Position numbers and translations under genes: made by a program. Under the pieces are notes generated by a model. The model worked only from the letters and a program-made list of their open reading frames with translations. It did not search any database and had not been told where the DNA came from. From an uncultured Lachnospiraceae bacterium (GTDB lineage Bacteria > Bacillota > Clostridia > Lachnospirales > Anaerotignaceae), in NCBI GenBank assembly GCA_944381395.1, contig CALWKY010000011.1, positions 1 through 33,518 on the forward strand: a DNA stretch of 33,518 bases, in the 5' to 3' direction. Positions 15,900 to 24,030 of the stretch are shown piece after piece (the first letter of the stretch is position 1; each line of letters starts with the position of its first letter).

Positions 15900-16751
15900 G
15901 TGGATACCGGAACGAATTTAACACTCTCTGCTCTGCTGCTGCAAGCTGCTATGCTGCTGCTGCGCATTGCGGGCATTGTCATTGTTTGTGCTATTTTAAT
16001 CAAACTATCGAAAAAACTGACAAAGGCTTTCTTTGGGAAACGCTCCGCCCTTTCCCGTACTGGGTTGAATGAGCAAAAACGGATTACCCTGAAATCCATC
16101 GTGGATAACTTAGCAAAGTATCTGATCTATTTTTTAGGTCTGTTTGCCATCTTGAAAATGCTGGGAGTCAGCGATTCCTCTTTGGTCGTTGTTACTTCCG
16201 CCTTCTCTGTTGCCATTGGTCTTGGTGCGCAGGGTGTGGTAACGGATATGCTGGCGGGCTTCTTTGCCCTGTTTGAGGACCAGTTTGCCGTAGGGGATTT
16301 GGTCACCATACAAAACATTACAGGCACCGTAGAAGGCATTAGCCTGCGTTCTACCCGTGTGCGGGATGCAAAAGGCGCGGTACACATTATCCCTAATGGC
16401 TCTCTGGGTATCGTTACGAATATGAGTAAAGAATATATCAATGCCATTGTAGATATCGGTATCAGTTACGAAGCAGATACGGATCGGGTAAAAGATATTT
16501 TGACTGATGAACTGCAAAAAGCAGCAGATATTCCAGACCTTTTGGAGGCGCCTGCCTTCTCTGGCATTCTTTCTTTGGATGACTCTGCGGTAACCTATCG
16601 TATTGTAGCAAAATGTAAAGTAAAAACTTCTATGTCCGTAGAAATGGAATTACGCCGCCGCATCAAAAACCGCTTGGATAAAGAGGGTATCGAAATTCCT
16701 TTCCCCCAGCGGACCATCCATATTATTTCACAATCAGAATCATCCAAATAA
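15900..16751 (+). CDS. Small-conductance mechanosensitive channel (MscS family)
   Basis: A 283-residue membrane channel that releases solutes under hypo-osmotic shock. Three hydrophobic segments lie in the first 120 residues; the pore-lining TM3 is seen as FSVAIGLGAQGVVTDMLAGFFALFEDQF with small residues at the packing positions. The cytoplasmic beta domain begins at VGDLVTIQNITGTVEGISLRSTRVRD and holds IIPNG, and the C-terminal alpha/beta domain ends at FPQRTIHI. The start codon is GTG at 15900, set by GGAGG nine bases upstream; no other start in frame has such a site. The next gene begins 13 bases after the stop. Confidence 0.93.
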   Translation: MDTGTNLTLSALLLQAAMLLLRIAGIVIVCAILIKLSKKLTKAFFGKRSALSRTGLNEQKRITLKSIVDNLAKYLIYFLGLFAILKMLGVSDSSLVVVTSAFSVAIGLGAQGVVTDMLAGFFALFEDQFAVGDLVTIQNITGTVEGISLRSTRVRDAKGAVHIIPNGSLGIVTNMSKEYINAIVDIGISYEADTDRVKDILTDELQKAADIPDLLEAPAFSGILSLDDSAVTYRIVAKCKVKTSMSVEMELRRRIKNRLDKEGIEIPFPQRTIHIISQSESSK

Positions 16752-16764
16752 GGAGCGAAAAAAT

Positions 16765-16983
16765 ATGCAATTTGCAGTTGGAGATATTGTTCAAATGAAA
16801 AAAGCCCACCCCTGTGGCTGCAATGAATGGGAAATCCTGCGGGAAGGCATGGACTTTCGTATCAAGTGCACCAAATGTGGGCATATGGTTATGTTACCTC
16901 GTGTAAAGTTCGAAAAAAATGTGAAAAAGATCCTTTCCCATGATCCCGAAAAAGCAAGACAAGCCTTGGAAGAGGATTTCTAA
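16765..16983 (+). CDS. DUF951 family protein, putative zinc-binding
   Basis: A 72-residue protein of the DUF951 family, function unknown. The family core FAVGDIVQMKKAHPCGCNEW, RIKCTKCGH and VMLPRVKFEK is clear. Four cysteines (C17, C19, C35, C38) form a likely zinc site. The last 20 residues (KNVKKILSHDPEKARQALEE) are a basic-acidic helix. AAGGAG lies before the ATG and the gap to mscS is 13 bases, an arrangement that suggests one operon. DUF951 genes are often next to mscS in Clostridia (recalled, not checked). Confidence 0.88.
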   Translation: MQFAVGDIVQMKKAHPCGCNEWEILREGMDFRIKCTKCGHMVMLPRVKFEKNVKKILSHDPEKARQALEEDF

Positions 16984-17015
16984 ATAATTCCAATAAGGAA
17001 AGGTTGGTGTTTTCC

Positions 17016-17576
17016 ATGAAGAACTTAGAAGCATTTATGGAACTGCTGTGCGGTCACTTTGACAATCAAGCACAGTATGAACAAATGAAAGCAGAAGGCA
17101 AGGAGTTCCCTTTTGCCCGTCATGTCAATACTGCATGTAATGACAAGATCACAAATCTGCCGGATGATTTTGCCGGCATTTTCATGGTAGAAGAAAGCTA
17201 CTATACCACAGAAAAAGGAACCCATGCTTCTCCCCATCTATTTTTGTTTACAGAAGAAGCAGACGGCAGCGTAAAACTGACTTCCTTTGACCTGCCGGAA
17301 GGAAGCAAAAAGGACTTCACCTATGATACTTTTACGACCGTTGATTACAACGATTTGAAGCCTTCCGCTAAATTTACCCCTGCTGTTTACGTGGAAAAAG
17401 ATGGCGTTTGGGAAGGCGGCAGCGAAAGCATGTTTACCCCTGTCTTAAAATTTTCCCTCTTTGAGCGTTTCACCAAAGAACATCTGGAGGTAAGCGAATC
17501 CATGGAACTGAATGGAAAGAGAACCTTTGGTTATGACGATCCCATTTTGTATGTACGGATTCCTGAAGAAGCATAA
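17016..17576 (+). CDS. CpcT/CpeT-like hypothetical protein
   Basis: A 186-residue acidic cytosolic protein. The pattern FMELLCGHFDNQAQY, then FPFARHVN, then GIFMVEESYY, HLFLFTEE and a series of beta strands is reminiscent of the CpcT/CpeT family (lipocalin-like barrels that in cyanobacteria attach bilins to phycobiliproteins). The organism is very unlikely to make phycobiliproteins, so if the fold is right the ligand must differ. I hold this as a faint resemblance only. The start is chosen at ATG 17016; a GTG nine bases upstream has better spacing from AAGGAAAGG and cannot be excluded. It is probably the third gene of the mscS operon. Confidence 0.72.
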   Translation: MKNLEAFMELLCGHFDNQAQYEQMKAEGKEFPFARHVNTACNDKITNLPDDFAGIFMVEESYYTTEKGTHASPHLFLFTEEADGSVKLTSFDLPEGSKKDFTYDTFTTVDYNDLKPSAKFTPAVYVEKDGVWEGGSESMFTPVLKFSLFERFTKEHLEVSESMELNGKRTFGYDDPILYVRIPEEA

Positions 17577-17577
17577 T

Positions 17578-17614
17578 AAAAACAGCCGGTCAAAACCATG
17601 ACCGGCTGTTTTTT
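17578..17614. terminator. Bidirectional terminator between CpcT-like gene and yccF
   Basis: A 12-bp perfect GC-rich stem pairs 17581-17592 with 17599-17610, with six T residues following on the plus strand and a U-rich tract on the minus strand. It separates two convergent transcription units. Confidence 0.93.
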
Positions 17615-17620
17615 GTTCAT

Positions 17621-18010
17621 TTATCTGCAAACTGCGGCAGGACGGATTTTCGCGCCAAAGGGCGTTAAAGAAAGCTTCGCAAACTTAAACATCTGCAATC
17701 CAAAAGGAATGCCGATAATGGTCACGCAAAGCACCAGTCCCATAATCACAAAGGCAACTGCCAGTTCCAGACCACACAGCAAAATCCAAATTACGTTCAA
17801 AATCACAGAACCGCTGCCCATACTGCCATAGTCCACATCATATCCAAAGGGAGAAAGGGCTAATCTGGCAAACTGGAAATACTGTACTCCTAACGGTATT
17901 CCGATCACCGTAATGCAGCAAAGGACACCTGCTAATAAAAAGGCAATGGCTGCCAATAGCCCGCCAAAAATCAGCCATAACACATTTCCCAATAATTCTA
18001 ATACGCTCAT
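17621..18010 (-). CDS. YccF domain membrane protein
   Basis: A 129-residue membrane protein with two copies of the YccF module. Each has a hydrophobic helix pair followed by an IGIP turn and an FxFAxLxLxPFG motif: ITVIGIPLGVQYFQFARLAL with SPFG, and VTIIGIPFGLQMFKFAKLSL with TPFG. No function is established for the family. The ATG at 18008-18010 shares an ATGA with the stop of the DUF2161 gene, so the two are translationally coupled. It is the last gene of the pepP unit. Confidence 0.92.
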   Translation of the reverse strand: MSVLELLGNVLWLIFGGLLAAIAFLLAGVLCCITVIGIPLGVQYFQFARLALSPFGYDVDYGSMGSGSVILNVIWILLCGLELAVAFVIMGLVLCVTIIGIPFGLQMFKFAKLSLTPFGAKIRPAAVCR

Positions 18011-18726
18011 AAAAGTTCCCTCCTTCTTTCCTCATATTTTTTTCTGTAAAAAGCCGCTGCTTCTTGAAAGTCCGGCTCTTTCAGCACTTCTTTTCCTTTT
18101 TGGCTCAGGGTATAAACTCCTTTTCCCACCCGCTGATACCAGCCATTGTAATTGGCACTTAACAGGCGTATCTGTTTTTCATCTGTCACAAACTGCCGTA
18201 TCCGTTCCAGAGAGGCTTCCCCCTCTCCTTCTAAGATACAGCATAATTCCATAGACCGTTCCTTAAAAGCCGTCAAAATTTTTCTTTTGGTAATACCCCC
18301 AGTGTTGCAGTCTAAGGCTCTGCCATTCAGTTCTTTTTCCACTTTTGCCCGTTTTCCTGCCTTGGTACGAATCCCGCTGTCCGCGGGTGTCAGCACCACA
18401 TCTACCGTCTGGAGCGGGCTGTCCAGCGCCACTGTCAATAGCCCCACTTCCAATCTCTTTAATAAACGAATCATATTGGTAAATGTTTTCGCTTTTTGGT
18501 TTTTAGGCCGGGGAATAGCAGCATAAACCTGGCTGGTCATCTGCTGCCGTTCTAAAATCTGGTATACCAGCTTCAAGTTAAAGGCAGTTTTCAATTCTAC
18601 GACCACCAATTCTTCCCCTTTTATTGCCGCCAGATCACAGTGTTTCACTTCTCCCCGCACCGTATATCCTTGGTCCGTGAGAAACTTCGCCACCGGTACA
18701 TATAACGCTTCTTCCCGTATTGCCAT
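18007..18726 (-). CDS. DUF2161 family PD-(D/E)xK-like protein
   Basis: A 239-residue protein. The N-terminal part fits DUF2161, described as a putative PD-(D/E)xK phosphodiesterase: LYVPVAKFLTDQGYTVRGEV holds a conserved glutamate, HCDLAAIKG an aspartate, and ELVVVELKTAF the ExK pair, followed by LKLVYQILERQQMTSQVYAAIPRP. The C-terminal half (from about residue 150) looks like winged-helix DNA-binding repeats (TKRKILTAF, YTLSQKGKEVL). A nuclease role is inferred. It starts one base after the pepP stop and overlaps yccF by four bases. Confidence 0.8.
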   Translation of the reverse strand: MAIREEALYVPVAKFLTDQGYTVRGEVKHCDLAAIKGEELVVVELKTAFNLKLVYQILERQQMTSQVYAAIPRPKNQKAKTFTNMIRLLKRLEVGLLTVALDSPLQTVDVVLTPADSGIRTKAGKRAKVEKELNGRALDCNTGGITKRKILTAFKERSMELCCILEGEGEASLERIRQFVTDEKQIRLLSANYNGWYQRVGKGVYTLSQKGKEVLKEPDFQEAAAFYRKKYEERRRELL

Positions 18727-18727
18727 A

Positions 18728-19981
18728 TTACTTTCCTTCCGCCATCAAGGCTTCTATTTCTTCCGTTGTTTTGGGCATCGCTGCTGTTAAGTTGCGGCAT
18801 CCGTCTTTTGTCACCAGTACATCATCCTCTGTACGAATTCCAATGCCCCATTCTTCAATATATAGTCCCGGTTCCACTGTCAGCACCATGCCTTCCGCTA
18901 AATCTCTTGCGATATAGCGCCCAATGTCATGGGTTTCTGCCCCTAAATAATGACTGACACCATGGTAATAGTACCGGCTCACATCCTCCATAGTCTGTGC
19001 TAATCCCAGTTCTTTCAGTGCTTCCAGATAATATTCCTTTAAGATTTCATTCAGTCTTGCAAAAGGCACCCCGGGACGGATAGCATCCATCACTCGTTTT
19101 TGCCCCTCTAACACAATGTCATACACCTGTTTTTGTCTGGGGCTGAATTTTCCATTGGCAGGAAAGGTACGGGTAATATCCCCGTTATACCACTTGTACT
19201 GTGCGCCGCAGTCTACCAGTACCAAATCCCCAGCCTGGATGGTTTCCGTATTCTTGTGATAATGCAAAATGGTGCCCCGCCTGCCCGCTGCCACAATGGT
19301 AGCAAAGGCTTTTTCTCTGGCGCCATGCTGCATGAGGGTAAAATCAAAATATGCCTCTGCCTCATACTCTTTCATGCCGGGCTTTGTGTGTCGGATCAGG
19401 TTTTCTAACCCCAGCCGGGTAATCTCCATGGCTTTTTCCAGCCGTTTTATTTCCCAATCTTCCTTAATCAGACGTAAATCCCCAAACACAGGATATAAAT
19501 CCACCAGTTCCATGGCGGGATACTGCTGCTTTACTTCCAGCGCAAAGGAAACTCCCGTTACCGGAGCAGCCTGCCAGTCCCTGTTTTCCAAATCCAGCGC
19601 CACCTTCGTCAGCCCCTGGCGTAAAATCGTATCTGCTAAATCCTGCCGGAATAAATCCACATAGCTGATTTGTGCCATACCACTGATTTTTTCTGCTTCT
19701 TGAGGGGAAATGGTTGCCCCTACCCATTTTGCCAACGGTCCGTTATCTCTGGGAATATATAGTGTCTCCTGCACCTGATCATGTTGTTTTGTCATCAGAA
19801 AAATACAGTTTTCTTCTTCCACGCCGGTAACATAGTAAAAATTCCGGTCCACAGAAAAAGGATATACTTCGTCCCCTCTTTTATAAGGCGCACACCCCGC
19901 AAATAAAATAGCCGCTGTACCGTTTTCCAACCGATTGGCAAGTTTTTTTCTATTTTTGGTATAAAAGATGCTTTCTTCCAT
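18728..19981 (-). CDS. pepP: Xaa-Pro aminopeptidase (M24B, aminopeptidase P)
   Basis: A 417-residue metallopeptidase that removes N-terminal residues preceding proline. The N-terminal creatinase-like domain starts MEESIFYTKNRKKLANRLEN and carries the PFSVDRNFYYVTG pattern. The pita-bread domain shows the metal ligands: LVDCGAQY and YNGDITRTFP (two Asp), YHGVSHYLGAETHDIG (His), LTVEPGLYIE and GIRTEDDVLVT (two Glu). The ATG at 19979-19981 is preferred to a GTG four codons upstream because AAAGG is 10 bases before it and would abut the GTG. It heads a packed pepP-DUF2161-yccF unit. Confidence 0.94.
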   Translation of the reverse strand: MEESIFYTKNRKKLANRLENGTAAILFAGCAPYKRGDEVYPFSVDRNFYYVTGVEEENCIFLMTKQHDQVQETLYIPRDNGPLAKWVGATISPQEAEKISGMAQISYVDLFRQDLADTILRQGLTKVALDLENRDWQAAPVTGVSFALEVKQQYPAMELVDLYPVFGDLRLIKEDWEIKRLEKAMEITRLGLENLIRHTKPGMKEYEAEAYFDFTLMQHGAREKAFATIVAAGRRGTILHYHKNTETIQAGDLVLVDCGAQYKWYNGDITRTFPANGKFSPRQKQVYDIVLEGQKRVMDAIRPGVPFARLNEILKEYYLEALKELGLAQTMEDVSRYYYHGVSHYLGAETHDIGRYIARDLAEGMVLTVEPGLYIEEWGIGIRTEDDVLVTKDGCRNLTAAMPKTTEEIEALMAEGK

Positions 19982-20014
19982 TTTGACACACACCTTTCTT
20001 TTTTCTTGGAAGCC

Positions 20015-20038
20015 ATCCGAAAAATAAATGGTTCGGAT
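20015..20038. repeat. Inverted repeat upstream of pepP
   Basis: Perfect 7-base arms ATCCGAA (20015-20021) and TTCGGAT (20032-20038) around 10 bases, located 34 bases before the pepP start. It could be an operator or a leader hairpin. Confidence 0.55.
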
Positions 20039-20090
20039 TTATTTTATTTTACCACGTTTTTGTGGTGCTATCATCTGTTTTTGAAAGGAA

Positions 20091-20118
20091 TTGACATTTT
20101 TGGTGTATCTTGTATAAT
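20091..20118 (+). promoter_or_regulatory. Consensus sigma-A promoter of azlCD
   Basis: Both hexamers are perfect: TTGACA (20091-20096) and TATAAT (20113-20118), 16 bases apart. This is the best promoter in the window and gives a leader of nearly 90 bases before azlC. Confidence 0.92.
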
Positions 20119-20212
20119 GATTTTCATACGCAAAATGCTGTTTTTCAGCCTTTTTGGGCGTAATAAAACATCGTTTTCACAACTTACAAAAGAGTAAAAA
20201 GGAGGATTTGCA

Positions 20213-20914
20213 ATGAAACAGGCATTTCGCCGTGCTTTTACCCTCTCCTTGCCAGTCATGGCAGGCTATCTTTCTTTGGGTATCGCATATGGTATTCTCA
20301 TGGAAGATTATGGTTATAATTTTATTTGGTCCGGCTTAGTCAGCCTATTTGTTTATGGCGGCAGTATCCAGTTTGTAGCTTTGAATTTCTTAAAAGGCGG
20401 GTTTTCCCTCCTCACCATTGCCATTATGACCCTTTTGGTCAATAGCCGGCATATCTTCTATGGGCTTTCTCTGTTCAATGCCTATCGTCCTATGGGTAAG
20501 AAAAAACCTTATATGATCTACGCCCTTTCCGACGAAACCTTTTCTCTTCTGTGTTCTTATAAAGACCAGCCGGGATTAGATAATAACGCCTGCATGTTTT
20601 TTATCTGTCTTATTGACCACTTCTGGTGGACATTAGGCGGTGTGTTAGGCGGTTTAGTCGGCAGTCTCATTACCTTCGATACCACTGGTTTGGATTTTGC
20701 CATGACAGCACTGTTTGTGGTCATTTTTACAGAACAGTGGCTGGAAGCCAAAACGCATATTCCCGCCATTGTAGGCATTCTCAGTGCCATTGTCTGCCTC
20801 AACGTATTTGGCAGTGATAATTTCCTGCTGCCTACCCTCATTGTGGCGGTATGTATTCTTTTCTTAGCAAAAACCCCCATTTCTGTAAAACTGAGAGAGG
20901 AGGAAGGAAAATGA
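20213..20914 (+). CDS. azlC: Branched-chain amino acid exporter subunit AzlC
   Basis: A 233-residue membrane protein of the AzlC (LIV-E) family, the large subunit of a branched-chain amino acid exporter. Characteristic stretches are FTLSLPVMAGYLSLGIAYG, SLFVYGGSIQFVALNFL, LLVNSRHIFYGLSLF and ALSDETFSL, within about seven hydrophobic segments. AGGAGG lies eight bases before the ATG. The stop overlaps the azlD start in an ATGA. The strong promoter suggests high or readily induced expression; no LRP-type or CodY site was identified. Confidence 0.94.
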   Translation: MKQAFRRAFTLSLPVMAGYLSLGIAYGILMEDYGYNFIWSGLVSLFVYGGSIQFVALNFLKGGFSLLTIAIMTLLVNSRHIFYGLSLFNAYRPMGKKKPYMIYALSDETFSLLCSYKDQPGLDNNACMFFICLIDHFWWTLGGVLGGLVGSLITFDTTGLDFAMTALFVVIFTEQWLEAKTHIPAIVGILSAIVCLNVFGSDNFLLPTLIVAVCILFLAKTPISVKLREEEGK

Positions 20915-21243
20915 TACTTTCTGCCAGCCAATCATTTTTGATTTTCTTGGTCATTGCCCTTTGTACCATTTTTACCCGTTTTCTGCCGTTTATTATTTTC
21001 GGGAACCGGGATCTTCCCCTTCCTTTGCAGTATTTAGGACCTATTCTGCCGGCTACGATCATGGCAGTTTTGGTAGTCTATTGCTTAAAAAGCACTGCGT
21101 TTTCCGCACCTGCCCTTTGGGTACCGCAGTTGGTTTCCGTAGCAGTGGTAGTATTGCTGCATCTTTGGAAACGTCAGACCATGCTGAGCATTATAGGTGG
21201 TACCGCATGCTATATGTTTTTGGTGCAAGTGGTATTTGCGTAA
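20911..21243 (+). CDS. azlD: Branched-chain amino acid exporter subunit AzlD
   Basis: A 110-residue membrane protein, small partner of AzlC, with about four hydrophobic segments. The family pattern ALCTIFTRFLPFIIF, LPLPLQYLGPILPATIMAVLVVYCLK and a late HLWKRQTMLSIIGGTACYMFL is clear. An upstream in-frame extension into azlC is rejected, because the ATG at 20911 has GAGGAGG upstream and forms the ATGA overlap with the azlC stop. Confidence 0.94.
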   Translation: MILSASQSFLIFLVIALCTIFTRFLPFIIFGNRDLPLPLQYLGPILPATIMAVLVVYCLKSTAFSAPALWVPQLVSVAVVVLLHLWKRQTMLSIIGGTACYMFLVQVVFA

Positions 21244-21253
21244 ATCATAGCAT

Positions 21254-21291
21254 GAAAAAGAACGATGACAAAATTGTCATCGTTCTCTTTT
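21254..21291. terminator. Bidirectional terminator between azlD and the Ca-ATPase gene
   Basis: A 12-bp perfect stem pairs 21260-21271 with 21274-21285 over a very short loop, with A-run before and T-run after, serving both convergent units. Confidence 0.92.
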
Positions 21292-23904
21292 TTATGCCTC
21301 TGTTTTTTCTTTTGCCAACCACTGGGAGATTCCTTTTTCCGCTTCTACAATAAATAATGGTAAAAAACTGAGCAGCAGCACAATCCCCCATAACGGCGCA
21401 GGCAGTGCAATGGCGCCGAAAAGCATGGATACAGAAGGGATCATGGTCATTGCCCACTGTAAGAACAGTCCCACCAGAAGGGAGCCACACAAAAGAGGAT
21501 TACGCATTGGAGAAAGGAGTAAGATAGATCCCTTAGACTGCATATTAAAAGCATGTACCAACTGGGAAAGGGCCAGTACAGAAAAAGCCATGGTACGGGC
21601 AGCGTTGAGCCCTGCCAGATGTAATCCCAAAGCAAATGCGCTTAATGACAGTAAGCCAATCATGATCCCCTCTAAAATAATGCGGGTGCCAAGTCCGCTT
21701 CCAAAAAAGCCTTCTTTTGCAGGCAATGGCTTTTGCTGCATCAAATTCTTCTGGGGCGGGTCTAATCCCAAAGCGATAGCAGGCAAAGAGTCAGTCACCA
21801 GGTTCACCCATAATAACTGCTTTGGTAAAAGAGGTGCTTCCCATCCCAATACCATTGCTAAAAATAAGGTCAGAATCTCGCCAATATTGGAAGAAAGGAG
21901 AAAATGCACCGCTTTTTGGATATTGTCATAAATGGCACGTCCTTCTTTGACTGCGGTCAAAATGGTAGAAAACCGATCATCTAATAAAACAAGATCCGCG
22001 GCGCCCTTTGCCACTTCTGTACCGCTTTTCCCCATGGCGCATCCAATATCCGCCGCCTGCAGAGCCGGCGCGTCATTGACACCATCTCCTGTCATAGCCA
22101 CAATGTGCCCTTTTTGCTGTAATGCTTTTACAATTTTTAATTTATGCGCGGGTGTCACTCTGGCAAAAACAGATACATGATCACATGCCTGCGCCAATTC
22201 TTCCGCCGTAAGACGTTCCACATCCTCTCCTGTCAGGCAACGGTCGCCTTCTTCAAAGATACCCAATTCCCTGCCAATGGCTTTTGCCGTAAGGGCATGG
22301 TCGCCTGTAATCATTATGGTTTCAATACCGGCTTCCTTTGCTTCTTCCACGGCAATTTTCGCATCGCTGCGGGGCGGATCTTCCAACGCAAAAAATCCTA
22401 AAAAGGTAAGGGGTGCCTCTTTTTCTTTGGAAAAGCAATGTTCCGACTGGGCATATGCCACTGCCATAATCCGCAGCCCTTCTGCTGCCATGGCACCGCT
22501 TTTGCGAAATCCCGCGGCACTGAGGGATACCGTCATGGGCACCGTGCCTTTGGAAAGCAGGCAGGTATGGCAGCGGGGCAATATCCGTTCCGGTGCGCCT
22601 TTTTCAATCCATAAGTAACCGCCGGCGCCATCTTTACGGCAAACTGCCATTTTTTTCGTTTCGGAAGAAAAAGGGATTTCCCAAACCACCGGCATATCTT
22701 TTCGTAAAGATTCTGCGTTTAATCCCGCTCTGGTTGCTGCCTGTAATAATGCCCGCTCTGTAGGGTCTGCCTGCTGCGACTCTCCCATTTCGCAGCCCAA
22801 AACACCACAGGAAAGAAGCATCCGTTCTCCTTCCGCCGAAAGGGTGCCAGAAAGGGCTTCTTTGCGTACCACTGTCATGCGGTTCTGGGTCAAAGTGCCC
22901 GTTTTATCGGAGCAAATCACCGTTGCCCGACCTAACGTTTCAACGGCAGAAAGCCGGCGTACCACTGCGTTTTTCCTGCTCATTTTCTGCGTGCCTGCCG
23001 CCAGCACCACTGTCACAATCGCCGGCAGTCCTTCAGGAATAGCAGCCACTGCCAGGCTGACAGAGGTCATAAACATCACAAATAAATCTTCTCCCCGCAG
23101 CATTCCCAATAAAAAGAGAATCCCGCAAAGGACCGTAACACCAATCGCCAATTCTTTCCCAATGGTGGAAAGGCGCTGTTGCAGCGGCGTTTGTTCTTCC
23201 GCTCCGCCTTGGAGCAGGGAAGCAATCTGTCCCATTTCCGTCTGGGCTCCCGTAGCTGTTACCACTGCCGCAGCCTTTCCTCTGGTAATAAAAGAACCGC
23301 GAAATACCATATTCTTCCGGTCACCTGCCGTTAGTTCTTCCTTGGATATGGCAGATGTTATCTTGCTTACCGGTACAGATTCTCCTGTCAATGCACTTTC
23401 TTCTGCCTGTAAGCCATCTGCCTGCAAAAGCCTGCCGTCCGCCGTTACTGCATCTCCCGCTTTCAGCAGTAAGATATCTCCTGGTACCACCTGTGTGCTG
23501 TCAATCGTAACAGCTTGTCCGTTGCGCAGCACCTGTGCTTTTGGTCCGCACATTTTTTCCAAAGCCGCTAAAGACGCTTCTGCCTTTGCCTCCTGTAAAA
23601 CACCAAAAAGGGCATTGAGCACAACAATGGTAATAATCAATAGGCTGTCCCACGCAGGCTCTCTTTGTAAAAACGCAATGGCAGCTGAAACTGCCGCAGC
23701 CGCTAATAATACAACCACTAAAAAATCATTTAACTGCGCCAGAAAGCGTTGCCAAAAGCCTGTTTTCTGATTTTGACTGCCAATTTCATTTTTTCCATAC
23801 TGTGATAATCGCCGTAGTGCTTCTTCATTGCTGATTCCCTGTTTTTCATTGCTTTGCAACTGTTGCAGCACCTGCTCCTTTTCGTACTTCCACCAGCGTT
23901 TCAT
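21292..23904 (-). CDS. P-type Ca2+-transporting ATPase
   Basis: An 870-residue P2A-type cation pump resembling SERCA/PMR1 ATPases, which expel Ca2+ from the cytoplasm. Visible are the N-terminal cation ATPase domain (EEALRRLSQYGKNEI), TGES (173-176) in the actuator domain, the M4 motif AIPEGLPA (288-295) with the calcium-coordinating glutamate, the phosphorylation site CSDKTGTLTQ (D333), MITGDH (531-536), GDGVNDAP (606-613) and NLVTDSLPA (701-709) in M6. The start at 23904 has GAGGAGG seven bases upstream, while the 30-residue upstream extension has none and no similarity. It is single and divergent from an MntP/YtaF-type gene. Confidence 0.94.
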   Translation of the reverse strand: MKRWWKYEKEQVLQQLQSNEKQGISNEEALRRLSQYGKNEIGSQNQKTGFWQRFLAQLNDFLVVVLLAAAAVSAAIAFLQREPAWDSLLIITIVVLNALFGVLQEAKAEASLAALEKMCGPKAQVLRNGQAVTIDSTQVVPGDILLLKAGDAVTADGRLLQADGLQAEESALTGESVPVSKITSAISKEELTAGDRKNMVFRGSFITRGKAAAVVTATGAQTEMGQIASLLQGGAEEQTPLQQRLSTIGKELAIGVTVLCGILFLLGMLRGEDLFVMFMTSVSLAVAAIPEGLPAIVTVVLAAGTQKMSRKNAVVRRLSAVETLGRATVICSDKTGTLTQNRMTVVRKEALSGTLSAEGERMLLSCGVLGCEMGESQQADPTERALLQAATRAGLNAESLRKDMPVVWEIPFSSETKKMAVCRKDGAGGYLWIEKGAPERILPRCHTCLLSKGTVPMTVSLSAAGFRKSGAMAAEGLRIMAVAYAQSEHCFSKEKEAPLTFLGFFALEDPPRSDAKIAVEEAKEAGIETIMITGDHALTAKAIGRELGIFEEGDRCLTGEDVERLTAEELAQACDHVSVFARVTPAHKLKIVKALQQKGHIVAMTGDGVNDAPALQAADIGCAMGKSGTEVAKGAADLVLLDDRFSTILTAVKEGRAIYDNIQKAVHFLLSSNIGEILTLFLAMVLGWEAPLLPKQLLWVNLVTDSLPAIALGLDPPQKNLMQQKPLPAKEGFFGSGLGTRIILEGIMIGLLSLSAFALGLHLAGLNAARTMAFSVLALSQLVHAFNMQSKGSILLLSPMRNPLLCGSLLVGLFLQWAMTMIPSVSMLFGAIALPAPLWGIVLLLSFLPLFIVEAEKGISQWLAKEKTEA

Positions 23905-24030
23905 AGATTTGCCTCCTCTTTTGTCCAATACAGTAGGGTCGTCCCCCTCTGCAATCATGGTATGCACCGTTTCACAAAAAAAGAACGGAAACATAGCTTA
24001 TAAATAAAAACGAGATAGGTGGAACGCGCC

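Noticed and set aside
20130..20160. GCTG/CAGC mini-hairpin followed by T-run in the azlC leader as an attenuator
   Set aside because: The stem is only four base pairs and there is no alternative antiterminator or leader peptide visible.
22844..23770. 308-codon open frame antisense to the Ca-ATPase gene
   Set aside because: It lies entirely within a strongly supported gene, has no ribosome site, and its composition mirrors the codon bias of the opposite strand.
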